A stretch of 64,000 nucleotides of DNA from Lumbricus rubellus (GCA_945859605.1 OX243819.1:3422537-3486536); one strand, 5' to 3'. Positions 34,291 to 45,630 are shown, counted from the first letter of the stretch. Numbers and translations: made by a program. The notes: generated from the letters alone by a model not told the origin.

Positions 34291-34906
34291 CAGTGTTGTT
34301 GAAAGTATCGGGCAAATGTACTTAAGTAAAAGTAAAAGTAAAATGGATTTTAATTACTTAAGTAAAAGTAAAAAGTATTCATCACAAATTTTACTTAAGT
34401 AAAAGTAAAAAGTAACCCCTTCAAATAATACTTTTTAAGTAAAAAGTAAAAGTACCGAGTCTTTCTATAAGCTTAACTCAATCGATTATTAACCTTCAAA
34501 AATACTAATTTCTCGAAATGGCACTTAGATCTATCGTTGAGTCTAGTACGCACGCTTCCGATAAATTGTTAGCACAATGCACAGCTGAAGAGTGGTTCTG
34601 CTGCAGAAATGGCAGTGCATCCAGCGTGCACCACCCATCGAAAATCTATTTTTAGGCATGCAAAATTTGAATAAGCTGTCTTAGCTTAGCGTAACGAAAT
34701 GTCAATTAGCGCATTGAAGTAACGAACATTGTAACGAGTGTCGCATAAATTGTAACGAAGTAAAAGTACTGAAATATGGGTAAATTGTTACTTCGTTGAA
34801 AGTAAAAGTATTTCATTTTTTCGTTACTTCGTTACATGTGAAAGTACTTAAACTTTTACTTAAGTACAGTAACGCGTTACTTTTACTTCGTTACTGTACA
34901 ACACTG
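34291..34906. mobile_element. hAT-type element with ACTTAAGTA-rich ends (copy 1)
   Basis: Termini CAGTGTTGTTGAAAGTATCG and ACTGTACAACACTG, with an exact 8-bp duplication GTGTTAAC at 34283-34290 and 34907-34914. The body is built from AAAGTAAAAGTA and ACTTAAGTA subrepeats. Copies lie at 39672-39858 (truncated) and 59317-59903 (reverse). Confidence 0.93.
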
Positions 34907-34989
34907 GTGTTAACCAAGGGTTTTCAATGATAACTTTTGTTCTTCAAGACACATCTTTCTCAACTCATCTGATTGATACAATACAACTG

Positions 34990-35155
34990 CAATTTGATAT
35001 TGCGATTCTTACAAAGCTCAGAAGTGCACAGTTTGCACACACGCCTCGACGGTGCAACTGCAATTGTATTGCATGGCAACTGTGATGAAAGTCTTGCTCA
35101 AGGTCCGTACACAGTAACCACCTCGGACAGGAATTGCAGCATTGCATTCTAGTTT
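34990..35155 (-). mobile_element. Degraded SINE-like fragment
   Basis: CTTGCTCAAGGTCC and a GGTGCAACTGCAATTG block correspond to the SINE body in reverse orientation. Head and tail are not clear. Confidence 0.35.
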
Positions 35156-35159
35156 GGCG

Positions 35160-35740
35160 AGAATCCTTTTCATCGATCCAGCTTCTGTTTAGGCAAGAAT
35201 TAATTTGATAAATCCCGCTTCTAATTTGTCAGCAAATATTTTTCATCAATATAACTTTTATTTAATTTAAAATTATTGCTAATCAATCCAGCTTCAATTT
35301 CAGCAAGATTGTTTTAACTAATTCCTCTTCTATCTCAATAGAAATTACTTTCATCAATCCGACTTCTATTTTAAAAGAACTCTTCGTCAATCCGACTGAT
35401 ACTCGACTGATGCTGAAACCCATGCAATGGCGAATAATTTACCATACTAAAATACACGTTTACCAGAACTTGTTTGATCGATCCCGCTTCTATTTTGTCA
35501 GCAAATATTTTTCATCGAAATAACTTCTATTTAATTTAAAATTATTGTTCATCAATCCAGCTTAATATTTAACTTTTAAGCAAGATATGTTTTCATTAAT
35601 TCCTCTTCTATCTCAATAGAAATTACTTTCATCAATCCGACTTCTATTTAGAAAGAATTCTTGTCGTGAATCCGACTTGTACATGCAATGACGAATAATA
35701 ATTTATGACGCTAAAATACACATTTACCTTTCATTTTGAT
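35160..35740 (+). repeat. Tandem duplication of an AT-rich block with shorter internal repeats
   Basis: About 35190-35460 and 35475-35735 are diverged copies sharing GTCAGCAAATATTTTTCATC, TATTTAATTTAAAATTATTG and TTCCTCTTCTATCTCAATAG. Inside each, CATCAATCC-R-(A/G)CTTCTATTT recurs about every 45-50 bp. Confidence 0.8.
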
Positions 35741-36296
35741 AATCTGATCACCTGCGTGCGGTTTTTGGTCTAGGCCAAAAAATATAAATAAATAAACAAA
35801 CACAGTGCCTTCTATCCCTGCGATACAAGTTGTTCTACATAAAAAACCTCACAGTTTGTGTCTTCATTTCGGCAATGCTGTGAAGTGTAACCGATTTACT
35901 GAATGAATAAAGGAAAATAATTATCTATAATTAACCTTTTTGACACTCGGCCGTCACTCCTAGCGATTCTTGCACAAAGTCACGTGATGAATAGTCTAGC
36001 CGAGTTCCTAACGTCTATGTAGAATTATATTTTTGATTTACGAATTAATTTCCTTTAAATTAGTAAATTATTAGTGACAAATTTCTTTTATACACGTGTA
36101 AGTCGTTTTAGTTAATTATAAGAATGTTCGTGTATGAGTTTAAACAAATTCTGATGTTTTAAAACGCGTGTAAGTCATGTTTGCGGTTGTGTAGGTCTAA
36201 TTTTTAGACCGGCGTACCAGCTGATGGTTTAAGTCAGTACAGTAATGTGACTAACTTTCATCTAAGGTGATCTGTAAGTGCCCGTGAGTAAATGCG

Positions 36297-36762
36297 GGCG
36301 AAACTGCACAATCGGGGACCGCTATTAATAGATCTTACGTAACATTTTCAATATTTGGGAAATAATGACGACACTAACCCTAATTCGGTTATTGTGACTG
36401 ACGTCTCGGTAGATCGTAAACAGTATGGCCGCCGTAGATACGTGCGCATTAGAGCGGCCATGGCTGCCAACGAATGCAATAAAATTACAGCGCCACCTAT
36501 CGACGATATCGAAGCGTGAGGGTCGGTTAGGGTTAGTTTTAGGGTTAGTGCAGTCATTCTCCTGAAATTTCAGCAGAATGACTGCACTAACTCTAAAACT
36601 AACCCTAACCGACCCTCACGACGCCTAACCTGAGCCCTAACCGACCCTCACGACGCCTAACCTGAGCCCTAACCGACCCTCACGATGCCTAAACTGAGCC
36701 CTAACCGACCCTCACGACGCCTAAAATCTATTAATAGTGGTCCCCGATTGTGCAGTTTCGCC
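36297..36762. mobile_element. Non-autonomous hAT-like element with internal telomere-like hairpin
   Basis: Inverted ends of about 37 bp begin GGCGAAACTGCACAATCGGG. The exact 8-bp duplication TAAATGCG lies at 36289-36296 and 36763-36770. Inside is a near-perfect hairpin (about 36508-36622) whose arms contain GGTCGGTTAGGGTTAG, followed by a tandem CCCTAACCGACCCTCACGA repeat to about 36720. It appears to have inserted into a CR1-like LINE. Confidence 0.92.
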
Positions 36763-36770
36763 TAAATGCG

Positions 36771-36985
36771 TGTGTTGATACCTCGATATGTCAGCGTCGT
36801 GCTTTCTCAGTTGTATATCCATCTGTCTGGAATAGTCTCCCGTTGGAGATACGCATGTTGTATGTTGCATCTATAGGGTTGACTCAGGTGTTTGCAGGTT
36901 TCTTAAGAGTTAAGACCTTTTCGTATAATCGCGGTTGGACTAGGCTTCTTGAAGGGGCGCTATATAAATCCTTGAAATGAATTAA
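36771..36985 (+). mobile_element. CR1-like LINE 3' end
   Basis: Encodes CQRRAFSVVYPSVWNSLPLE, the CR1/L2 C-terminal signature, and ends GAAGGGGCGCTATATAAATC then GAATTAATGA. The upstream part has been displaced by the hAT-like insertion. Confidence 0.8.
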
Positions 36986-37016
36986 TGATCGAATTTATTA
37001 AATATATATTAAATAT

Positions 37017-37713
37017 CGCAGTGGCTACGGAACCGTCCGGACGGTGCCGTAATTCTTTTTCTACGGAACCGTCCAACACTTATGGGCCTACCCTTCGCAC
37101 TAACACCCGTCGGCCAATCAGGTTAGCGGAAAACAATGTGGAAGAGTCGAAGACCGTAGGGGAGGAGGTTGTCGATCGGTACAATGAGCCCATCCCTTTG
37201 TAAACAGTAGCCTACTGTCAAGAGCACGTGCGACACGCAGGGTCTAACGATTTTAGACGAATTGCAATGTAAAACGTTTAAAATGTCTTACAAATGACCC
37301 TACGTATGGAGGAACATTTTGCACAGGTAATTATGTCTCACTTTAGCGCTCTTTATCGTTAAATTTAAGCAGGGTTATAACATAGAAGACCTAGGTGTCG
37401 TTCGCGTATAGGGTATAAGGTTTCGCGTCGTGAGGGTCGGTTAGGGTTAGTGTTAGGGTTAGTTTCGTCATTAGATTCTTAAGATTTTTGCGTCGTGAGG
37501 GTCGGTTAGGGTTAGTGTTAGGGTTAGTGTCGTCATTAGATTCTTAAGATTTTTGCGTTGGTTGTTTAGCAGTTGTTGGCCAAGCTAGCCTAATAGCTTG
37601 ACCATCAACTGCTAACATCAACTACCTTCTCCCCCCTACGGTCTTCGCCTCTTCCAGACGGTTCCGTAGAAAAAGAATTACGGCACCGTCCGGACGGTTC
37701 CGTAGCCAGTGCC
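37017..37713. mobile_element. DNA transposon with compound inverted repeats
   Basis: Ends share an inverted repeat containing TGGCTACGGAACCGTCCGGA and, further in, GAAGACCGTAGGGG. The 9-bp repeat ATTAAATAT flanks it (37008-37016 and 37714-37722), though in AT-rich DNA. Inside, two tandem copies of a unit of about 64 bp (37425-37555) contain GGTCGGTTAGGGTTAGTGTT, a motif shared with the neighbouring element. Confidence 0.85.
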
Positions 37714-38129
37714 ATTAAATATATTTTTATTAAATATGTCCGTGTATCTATCTCATTAGTTAGTATGCAGCTTGCATAATTTAGATTTTCGACTTCTTCT
37801 CTAATGTTCGGTTATTATGTTTATTTGGTATTGAATGCAAGTTTTGGAATGAGCTCCTGAAACACAGTTTTCCTTATAAATCCTATACCTGTTTCTGTCT
37901 TTGACGTCTCCCTTGCAATTAAATTAGCGCTTAAAGCTTAAGGCAAAACTCTTCAATTGTATGGTTTCCAGATTTTTTCACCATCATTCCGAGGTATGCC
38001 CCTTGATTACTATGCTTTAACGAGTCCACATTGTACCCATATAACGATATTTTAGCACTTTATGACAGCATATCTTCGAAAAAATATATATCTCTGGATG
38101 ATGGTCAGTGTGATTTTTAATGCACTGCT

Positions 38130-38277
38130 TTTCATTTCTCTTTAGTCATCGTGACTCATGTCATGCTTGTCATTCCTCTGTAGTCATCGTGACTCATGTC
38201 ATGCTTGTCATTCCTCTGTAGTCATCGTGACTCATGTCATGCTTGTCATTCTTCTTTAGTCATCGTGACTCATGTCA
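38130..38277 (+). repeat. 38-bp tandem repeat spanning the LCMT1 start codon
   Basis: Nearly four copies of a unit with GTCATCGTGACTCATGTCAT and GCTTGTCATTCCTCTGTA. The last, diverged copy supplies the ATG at 38272. Each earlier copy carries ATGTCATGC start codons that would open upstream reading frames if transcribed. The last copy also has a pyrimidine tract and TTTAG, so it could alternatively be a splice acceptor for a 5' UTR exon. Confidence 0.9.
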
Positions 38278-38469
38278 CAAGACGAGGCGGTTCGCGCCAC
38301 AAACGACGATGCAGCCTCGTGCAAATGTGCGGCTGTTCGACTCGGTTACTGGAAAGATCCGTACATCGATTTCTTTGCGAAGCCGGGTGATCGAAAGGCT
38401 CCGGAAATCAACCGAGGGTACTACGCCCGAGTTCAAGGGATCCAAAGCCTCGTCTTACAGTTTCTAGAG
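38272..38469 (+). CDS. LCMT1: LCMT1 exon 1
   Basis: 66 codons from MSQDEAVRATNDDAASCKCA through GYWKDPYIDFFA and RKAPEINRGYYARVQG to FLE; donor GAG|GTGTGT, phase 0. Contains the family signature that contacts the PP2A tail and SAM (inferred from the human enzyme). Confidence 0.93.
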
Positions 38470-41400
38470 GTGTGTCGCTGTTACACGGGCCACCGTGTAG
38501 CAAACCTTTTATGTAGTGTTTAGCAAATACTAAATTTTAAAGATGACAATTATTATTTTTATCATTGAATAAATTTGTAACACGCTCAGAAATATGAATC
38601 TTCGGGTGCGGGTAGGCAGCCGTCGGGGGAAGATGGAGTTAGAGATTCATGTGCTTGAAAAACAATGCACAATGGTGAGTTTTGAGTCACTTTCTGAATG
38701 AAAGTTCTAAGTGAATTTGAGCTGCAAAGCATCGGTGGCACCGATTCTATTGTCTGGGTGCAGACTGCAGAGGCATGCAATATAATGCACGGGAGTCCAT
38801 AATTACTGTTCTGCATTGGGCTCAGTTAAAATATCCATACTTGATGAGGAGGAATATAAGGATCTAGCACTGCAGTGACTGAAGGTAGGGAGGTGTGCGT
38901 ATATTAAAATCAACACAGGTGTAAGACCATTCTTGATTGATCTTTTGAATTTTGAAAAATAAGCGAAGATTGAACATTGTGATCTTAGGTGACGAAAAAC
39001 CAGTGCCAAATCGTTAACCTCGGTGCAGGTTTTGACACACTTTTCTGGAATCTCGTCGACCGCGGTCAAGTTCCGCGAAAGTGGGTCGAGACCGACTTCG
39101 AAATGGTCACAAGTCGCAAGATTCACTACATTCGGTCGAAAAAGAAACTTCTGGAGAAACTAACGAGTCCTGGTATTGCTATCTTAATTGAATTTCCATT
39201 GGCTGTTGAATTCTGTAAGATAATTGGTTACCAGCTGCCTGTTAGTGATGCTGAAACACAATGCAACGTTTCAAAGCCTATGCAATAGCTGGGCCATAGT
39301 TCTTGAGTTTGCGGCCAAGTTATATTCAATATCTGCAGTAGTAAAAAATAATAATTATGATGCCTCTCGCGGATAATTCAACACTTCAATGGAATAGCCT
39401 ATAGTGGTACTTTTTGAAACTGGGACTTTGACGAATAGGGTTAATGTTAGACAAATCTGCGCAGTTGGCGTCGAAGTCCTGAGGGATCATGTTTACCTTG
39501 GGGCATAAGAAAAATCATGATGATAATAATTACCTAATACATTGATAATAGTTATATATAAATTTAGTTGTGAAAACAACTACGGTATGTACTAGTGATG
39601 ATATAACATTATGTTTATAATAATAGTAGCAAATGTAATGACAGCAACAATAGTGGTGGTGGTGGTGGCTAATAATGGATTGAGTTATAGAAATACTCGG
39701 TACTTTTACTTTTTACTTAGAAAGTATTGTTTGGAATGTTATACTTTTTACTTTTACTTATTTAAAATTTGTAACATATTTGAGTACTTTTACTTAAGTA
39801 ATACAAATCCATTTTACTTTTACTTAAGTACATTTGCCCGATACTTTCAACAACACTGATGACGGCGATGACGATGGCGAAGATGATACTGCAATAATAC
39901 CGTAATAATGATGATGGTAAAATGAATAACAACACAGGGCCTTTACTTAAGTAATAATTACATAAATCCTTAAGATCCATTTCCATCATCCCTTCCTTTC
40001 CAGGTGCTGCCGAACCGACCTTCACACGAACCGACCTCCACAGCTCCATCTACCACTTGATCGGCCTTGACCTACGGAAGGTCGACGAACTGCAGAAGAG
40101 ACTCGACGAATGTGGAATAGATCGGACGCTTCCAACGGCCTTCATCGCCGAATGTGTTCTTGTCTACATGCCAAGCGATGCGTCCACGACTCTTGTTGCG
40201 TCGATAGCCGCGAGCTTTCAGACGGCGTTTTTCATCAATTATGAACAGGTCTTTCATTCATTTAGTTCATTGATTCCTGCATTCATTCCATGGGGCCCGC
40301 AGAAATGTTTGCAGGAGGGGGCAAAACTTGATGGTCACGGTTAAAGTTTTTGATAGCAAGAAGTTGAAAACGCAATAAATCCAGAACATGCATGTGTATT
40401 TTTCATAGAGGTTTCTTAATGTAAATGTCTCAGTTACACTTTCATGATTTTTATCATGAATATATAGTTTATTTAGTGCAAAGAAATGTGTTAACAACCA
40501 AAAAGTAACAGTCATTAAAAATAGATTCCAACTTTCCATGGGGGGGGGGCAGGTGCCACTCTTGCCCCTATGTGTGGGCGCCCATGATTCATTCATAATA
40601 ATTATTTAGTAGTAATAATAATAATAATAGCATCTCAAACCAATTACACCTACAACGGCACCAGTGATTATAACATCAGTATCAATAGTCTGTTGGTGAA
40701 TTATTTATTTTATTTATTTATCCATTTCTACGGCGCTCCCGACTAAAGCGTGGACACTGCATCGGAGTTTCATTCCGAAGTGCATGAGCAATTGCGAGTG
40801 AAGAACTTGCTCAAGGTCCCTATGTGGTGGCTTAAGATGGATTCGAACCTGCAACCCTCCGGCTGCAAGACAACGAACATACCCACTACACCGCCGCACT
40901 CGATTGAATACTAGCATACTGGATGCCAAGTAGAGCTCTGCAAGTTGAGTGAACATGTGGAGGTTTATTGACCGAACAGATTGATTGATTGATTGATTGA
41001 CTGATTGATTGATTTTGTGTGAAACAACTTTGATGAGTACATGCTTTGCTTCTAGGAGTTGCATGATTTTCTGCTGTCCCAGCAAATTTACACTGCTGGC
41101 TTACTTACTCCACTATTTTGTGATAGGTCGATATGGGTGACCGGTTTGGGGAGGTGATGGTCGAGAATCTGAACGTCAGAGGTTGCGCGTTGTCTGGCGT
41201 CACGCACTGCAAAAACATGGACACACAAAAAGCACGGTAAGCGCCGGACACTTTGGTATTTGTCATTCCATCAGACATGACTCATTTATTCATTTAAGCC
41301 TTGGGAGCAGCCAATTGCTCTCTACTTTGTGCAAGCCGTAATCGTGATCATGATCATGAATTTATATAGCACCAACTCAAGAGAAACTCCTCAGAGGCGC

Positions 41401-43816
41401 TCTCAACCTGACACCAAACTACTATCAAAGAGAATGGTTTTCAAACGCTTGCAGAAAAGGGGCAAAGAAAGACCAAGGACTTCATTACGGAGATTGCTAC
41501 CTGTAGCTTTTTCCAGAAAGATGGACCGACTATAGCAAAGCTTTTATGCAGCACTGTGGAAGTTCGAGCCATAGAGACAACCAGATCACCTTGCATGGCA
41601 GAGCTAACTAATCAGTGACCTGGAACATCTAGCACTGGCACACATAGCTTCCTGAGATAAACAGAGGCTTGGTCTGCTAGGCATTACACACGAGCAATAG
41701 AATCCTAATTCAGTGCGTTTCTGCATAGGCAGCCAGTGAGGTTCCTCCCGTGCTCTACACCAACTAAGTTATTATGTGTCGAAAGTTAACCAATATATTC
41801 GAAACCGGCTATATATCTGCTCTGCATAGACGCGTCTTGCTGTTGCATGCCACGGCTGTTGCAGAATTTCAGGAATGTAACTGGAATATGTTTTTGTCTT
41901 TGTTGTAGATTTCTGATGAACGGTTGGCAGGAGGCGAACGGAATGGACGTTCTCTCCGTCTACAGAAGTCTACCGCAGGCGGATGTACAGCGGTAAGTAC
42001 TGACAGGCCTTCATTGTTGTGTTCCAGCATGCATTGATTTTTATATGTATTTTAATTGTTGTTCTTATCTACGTTAATAAAGCGTAACCACTTCAAAAAG
42101 AAGACGTCATCAAACTGAATTCATTTTATTGTCTGGTTCAGTGGTTCCCATCCTTTTTTCGAATATAGGAGTATAGGGCCACTTTTTCTAAGTTGGAGGA
42201 CACGAAGGCAACTTTTTCTCAGTTGAAGGACATTACAGGGCCACAAGGCTCAAATTTACTTAACTAAAGCATATAAAATTGTTATAATTGAATCAAAATA
42301 GAATGTTTGATGGTATTTACAGATGCCAGAATAAAATAATTTGTAATAGAAAACAATTGTGTGTTTTATCCTGTCCTAAATGTCAATTATTTCATATATT
42401 TCATATAACTTTTTTTTTAAATTTGAAAGATGAGGGCCATTTTTGTAGGCCTGGCGGGCCACTTTTGGCCCGCGGGCCACAGGTTGGTACCGCCATGGGT
42501 GCCGACTCTGCGAGGCCCGTGAGTGCTCAGCACCGCCAGAAATTGGCCATGCGAGGCCCTCCTGTGCATGGGCACCACCTGAAATCAGCCGGCAAGATGT
42601 GCTTTTAAGATATTTTTTCTCTGTTGGGATTGCTTATAGCCTATCTAAAAAATCACTCCATCTTTAGTATAAGCTTACTTTTTAAAATCTCAGTTAGTTT
42701 ACCTTACAATTTCTCCAGTTTTATCCCATCTGTTAGTCTGAACTCCATTGGTCCTAAGCCGATCAGCCAATGCGAGGAAACCCCGATATCCTGCTTATTC
42801 GATCGGCTTCCGTAATTTTTTTTATTACGGACGAAGGCGACGATTTGAATGACATTGTTTCTTTAAACCTATAATTTTATTCTATACATGCTCAATAGTG
42901 TTCTTCAGTGCTCGAGAGTCACCTCCCAGCATCATAAAAGCGGGATATTGTTTTGTCTTTAAAAACTACTTGAAATACTATTTGAAAAACTATTCCACAA
43001 TGTTAATATTGGCTCACTAAACAGTGGCCAATTGTCTGATTTCTTGTGCAAAATTTGAGTAACTACTGTATGTTGACCTAATTGAGGGAGAGTGCTCCAA
43101 GACGCCCATGAAAACGAAGATTGTGCTTTTCTTCTGTGTGGATTCCAAGAGAAATAGGTTACATCAAACACAAAGAATGATCAAAAATATTTAAATTGGG
43201 AAGAACAATTATTTAATTGAAGTTTTAAATCATGTCTTTATGCAATGAGATAATAGGAAATTTTAACAAGGATGTCATGACGTTAAAATGACAGCCTAAG
43301 GTTCTACCATCGTAGTGTGACAATAAAAAAATTGAAAATGGGGAGGAGCACATCCCGTTCCCAAACCCCTTCCCTGCTCGGCTCTGTGCTTCTCGGCGAT
43401 CATACTTTGGCCGCGAGTTCGTCCCTTAAAACCAGGACCAAGTCTCCGCCTATGTGAACAGTGGTGATTTCAATAAGTCTCCTATAAAAAAGGGTCAAAA
43501 AATTTTCCCGCGCTCACGCGCGCGTATTTTCACATTCGTTTGGGCACCCCCACTCTTCGGGTCAACTCGGCGCCTATGGGTACCGCTGGTCTAGTTACAT
43601 TTAAATCGATATATCAGTAGTGACTTCCTGTTGGTTGTTTTATTCTGTGATAGAATCGAGAAGCTGGAGTTTCTCGACGATATGGAGATGTTGAAGCAAC
43701 TCTGTGAGCATTACTGCATCGTATGGGCCTTCAAGGACTCAACTGGTATTGGACTGAAGCACATCTCCCTGATGCCAAGCACGACGGGGCAGAAGAGCGC
43801 CCCCCAGAAACACTAG
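38272..43816 (+). CDS. LCMT1: Leucine carboxyl methyltransferase 1 (six-exon gene span)
   Basis: Spliced length is 327 residues, close to the human protein (334). LCMT1 transfers a methyl group from S-adenosylmethionine to the C-terminal leucine of the PP2A catalytic subunit, controlling holoenzyme assembly; it is cytosolic. Visible hallmarks are RKAPEINRGYYARV, SAM-binding motif I NLGAGFDT, the acidic motif VETDF, GLDLR, AECVLVYM, FINYEQVDMGDRFG and the C-terminal LEFLDDMEML then IGLKHISLM. Intron phases agree (0,1,0,2,2). The ATG at 38272 is chosen because an in-frame TGA stands six bases upstream. The gene lies downstream of and parallel to the adhesion gene, with no sign of operon linkage. 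Confidence 0.96.
38989..39172 (+). CDS. LCMT1: LCMT1 exon 2
   Basis: Acceptor GTGATCTTAG; starts VTKNQCQIVNLGAGFDTLFW (SAM motif I) and VETDFEMVTSRKIHYI; donor CCTG|GTATTG, phase 1. Confidence 0.95.
39672..39858 (-). mobile_element. Truncated ACTTAAGTA-rich hAT-type element (copy 2)
   Basis: Reverse-orientation copy of the left end of 34291-34906, ending ATACTTTCAACAACACTG. The other terminus is missing. Lies in LCMT1 intron 2. Confidence 0.85.
40004..40248 (+). CDS. LCMT1: LCMT1 exon 3
   Basis: Acceptor TTCCTTTCCAG; encodes IYHLIGLDLRKVDELQKRLD, then TAFIAECVLVYM and FFINYEQ; donor CAG|GTCTTT, phase 0. The E-C-V-L-V-Y-M strand is invariant in the family. Confidence 0.96.
40728..40912 (-). 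mobile_element. tRNA-derived SINE
   Basis: Reverse complement shows a B box at 40839-40849 (GGTTCGAATCC), a degenerate A box near 40890, the body CTTGAGCAAGTTCTTCACTC and the tail GGGAGCGCC. In LCMT1 intron 3. Confidence 0.82.
41127..41236 (+). CDS. LCMT1: LCMT1 exon 4
   Basis: Acceptor TTTTGTGATAG; encodes VDMGDRFGEVMVENLNVRGC then ALSGVTHCKNMDTQKA; donor CACG|GTAAGC, phase 2. Confidence 0.95.
41340..41620 (-). mobile_element. CR1-like LINE 3' fragment
   Basis: Starts ATGAATTTATATAGCACC, then TCAGAGGCGCTC and a body with TTCATTACGGAGATTG, similar to 5005-5190. Antisense in LCMT1 intron 4. Confidence 0.55.
41909..41992 (+). CDS. LCMT1: LCMT1 exon 5
   Basis: Acceptor TTTGTTGTAG; encodes FLMNGWQEANGMDVLSVYRS then LPQADVQR; donor CAGCG|GTAAGT, phase 2 both sides. 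Confidence 0.95.
42139..43588. mobile_element. hAT-like element interrupted by a second hAT-like element
   Basis: Outer termini CAGTGGTTCCCATCC and TACCGCTG, flanked by GTCTGGTT (42131-42138) and GTCTAGTT (43589-43596), an 8-bp duplication with one change. Contains GGCCCGCGGGCCAC. Interrupted at 42494-43578. Confidence 0.82.
42494..43578. mobile_element. Inner hAT-like element
   Basis: Termini CATGGGTGCCGACTC and the reverse of CATAGGCGCCGAGTTGACCC, with an exact 8-bp duplication GGTACCGC at 42486-42493 and 43579-43586. The end begins CAT rather than CAG. No transposase is readable. Confidence 0.88.
43654..43816 (+). CDS. LCMT1: LCMT1 exon 6 (last)
   Basis: Acceptor TATTCTGTGATAG, phase 2; encodes IEKLEFLDDMEMLKQLCEHY, then CIVWAFKDSTGIGLKHISLM and a short low-complexity end before TAG at 43814-43816. 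Confidence 0.96.
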
Positions 43817-44800
43817 CTTCATTTATGTCTTTTTTTAAAGGTCTTGCTTCTCAAGTGGATTGTTCAGAAGTGTCTGAGGACATTTTAAGGTATTATGTTG
43901 TTAATAAGGTGATTTACTGGTCTGGTTACCTATTCCATTTCTTCTAGCAACTCTGAAGATTTGCCGGGGATTTTATTGCTTGTAAGGTCTTTGTAAAAGA
44001 AACGCCTGGTACGGAAATTGTTTAAAAAGAAAAAAATTTGCAGACGTTGAATTTTGTAAACGTTCTCCTCACGACTCTGTTCTGCTACTTTGTTGCTGAT
44101 GTGATTTCGTTTCCAATTTAAAGCTTGCCATTTTTGAATTGCTTTGTCCCGTTGGCTGTCTGTCTATTAATAGCGAACTTGTAATATCTGAAGATTGCGT
44201 GATTATGACTTTGTTTTGATGTGCAGTTGGCTTATGCTTTGTAAAACACTGGACTCATTGAGTTACTTATTAATGAATTAAGTTGCACACATGGTTATTA
44301 GTAGAAAGAGCTGTGAAGTAGAAAACAAGTATGCTTGCTTAAAAGAGACCTTTAGATGTACCATTACGAGGGAGCCTGTTTAAGAGTAAACATTTAAAAA
44401 CATCTATATAAGCACCTGCTGGTCACTGAATTCGCCAAAGACCTGTGAGATTCTGAGCTAAAGGATTTAATTATTGAACAATTAAGTGTGTGTGCTGCTT
44501 TCTATTCTTAGAAACAGTATTGTGTACATTGAAACCTCTGAAAGCAAAGTTTTTTTGTAATTCGATCTGCGATGTCCCCAAAACTTTCAAGCTGTTCTGT
44601 GTGTTTAAATGTTTAATTATGATGTCCACATTATCCTATTCATCGCCAAGTGTTATCCTATAGTCGTCCAAAGGCCGGTATTTGAATACATTATAATTCA
44701 ATTCTGGTCAAATCTAAACAGTAAAGTATAACAGTAAATTACTCATGATTTCAGTGCTCATACATGTGGTTTAAGATTTTAATAAAAATGTATCCTCCCA
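43817..44800 (+). other. LCMT1: Probable LCMT1 3' UTR
   Basis: AT-rich, with no exon seen. AATAAA at 44781-44786 is the best polyadenylation signal. Ends are not verified. Confidence 0.55.
44781..44786 (+). terminator. LCMT1: Polyadenylation signal candidate AATAAA
   Basis: Canonical hexamer about 970 bp after the LCMT1 stop codon, in the sense orientation. Confidence 0.5.
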
Positions 44801-45149
44801 CTGTGTAATTTTTCACACTGTATTTATATCATTTTTAGCTGTCATCTTAACTAAATTACTTATCATGGATAAATAGTGGAGTGGATAACGTGGTGAAAAT
44901 TTGTAATGATGTTTATGAAATATTGGGGTATAGGCATCTTGTCCCTTCTCCACAAACTTTGGAGGGGATGCACACGCCGCCCCGGCCGTCCCTCCGAAGT
45001 TTCCGCCCATGAAGAGAGTGATTGAATAAGGAAGGAAAGAGAGAGAGGTCAACTCTAGATGCCAGCGACGGCATTAATCTATACACACTGCTTGTCAAAG
45101 AAATAGAAGTCTTAAGAAACAAAGAGCCGAATGAGATTGATGTTCGCCC

Positions 45150-45245
45150 GTTTAAGCTACGGTAATACAATGTGCAGCTGGGTTGAGAGTGGGAACGTCT
45201 CTGAGTAGAATTCATAATAAAGGGGCGCTATATAAATAAATCCAC
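45150..45245 (+). mobile_element. CR1-like LINE 3' tail
   Basis: Has GGGAACGTCTCTGAGTAG and AAGGGGCGCTATATAAATAA, the tail shared by LINE and SINE copies in the window. Confidence 0.6.
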
Positions 45246-45630
45246 AGAATATAATTACAAAATGAACAATTAAGACGTTATTAAGAAAATCAGCGTGCAG
45301 AACCCGGCCTGGACCTATTCGGTTAAATTACACTGCGTCTAAAGGCATGTAGCTAAAACCAAAGTTTAGGCCTATTAATTTTCGTGCTTTTCAGTGCTAG
45401 GGTAACTAATTCTGTTAATGATTATTTAAATATACGTAGCTTATAATTATTATAATTAAATTTGATGTGAGACATAGCCTACAGTGTAGCCTTGAAATAG
45501 ACCCTACTGTCCCTACACTATTGTAAGTAGGTCTGTAAGCTTAGATATAGAAACGCGGCATTGAAGTTGTAGCAAAAGATTACTTACCGTACTACACCCG
45601 TTGCGATTTCTTTTTTTAATAAAACGTAAA

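Noticed and set aside
35160..35740. CRISPR-like spacing of a repeated block
   Set aside because: Repeats are diverged and spacers are repeats themselves; a nested tandem duplication.
36590..36720. Possible interstitial telomere (TAACCC repeats)
   Set aside because: The unit is about 32 bp with CGACCCTCACGACGCC between the TAACC words, confined to a transposon; not a true telomeric array.
38586..39126. Minus-strand frames overlapping LCMT1 intron 1 and exon 2
   Set aside because: Shadows of LCMT1 exon 2 and its intron; codon and splice evidence favour the + strand.
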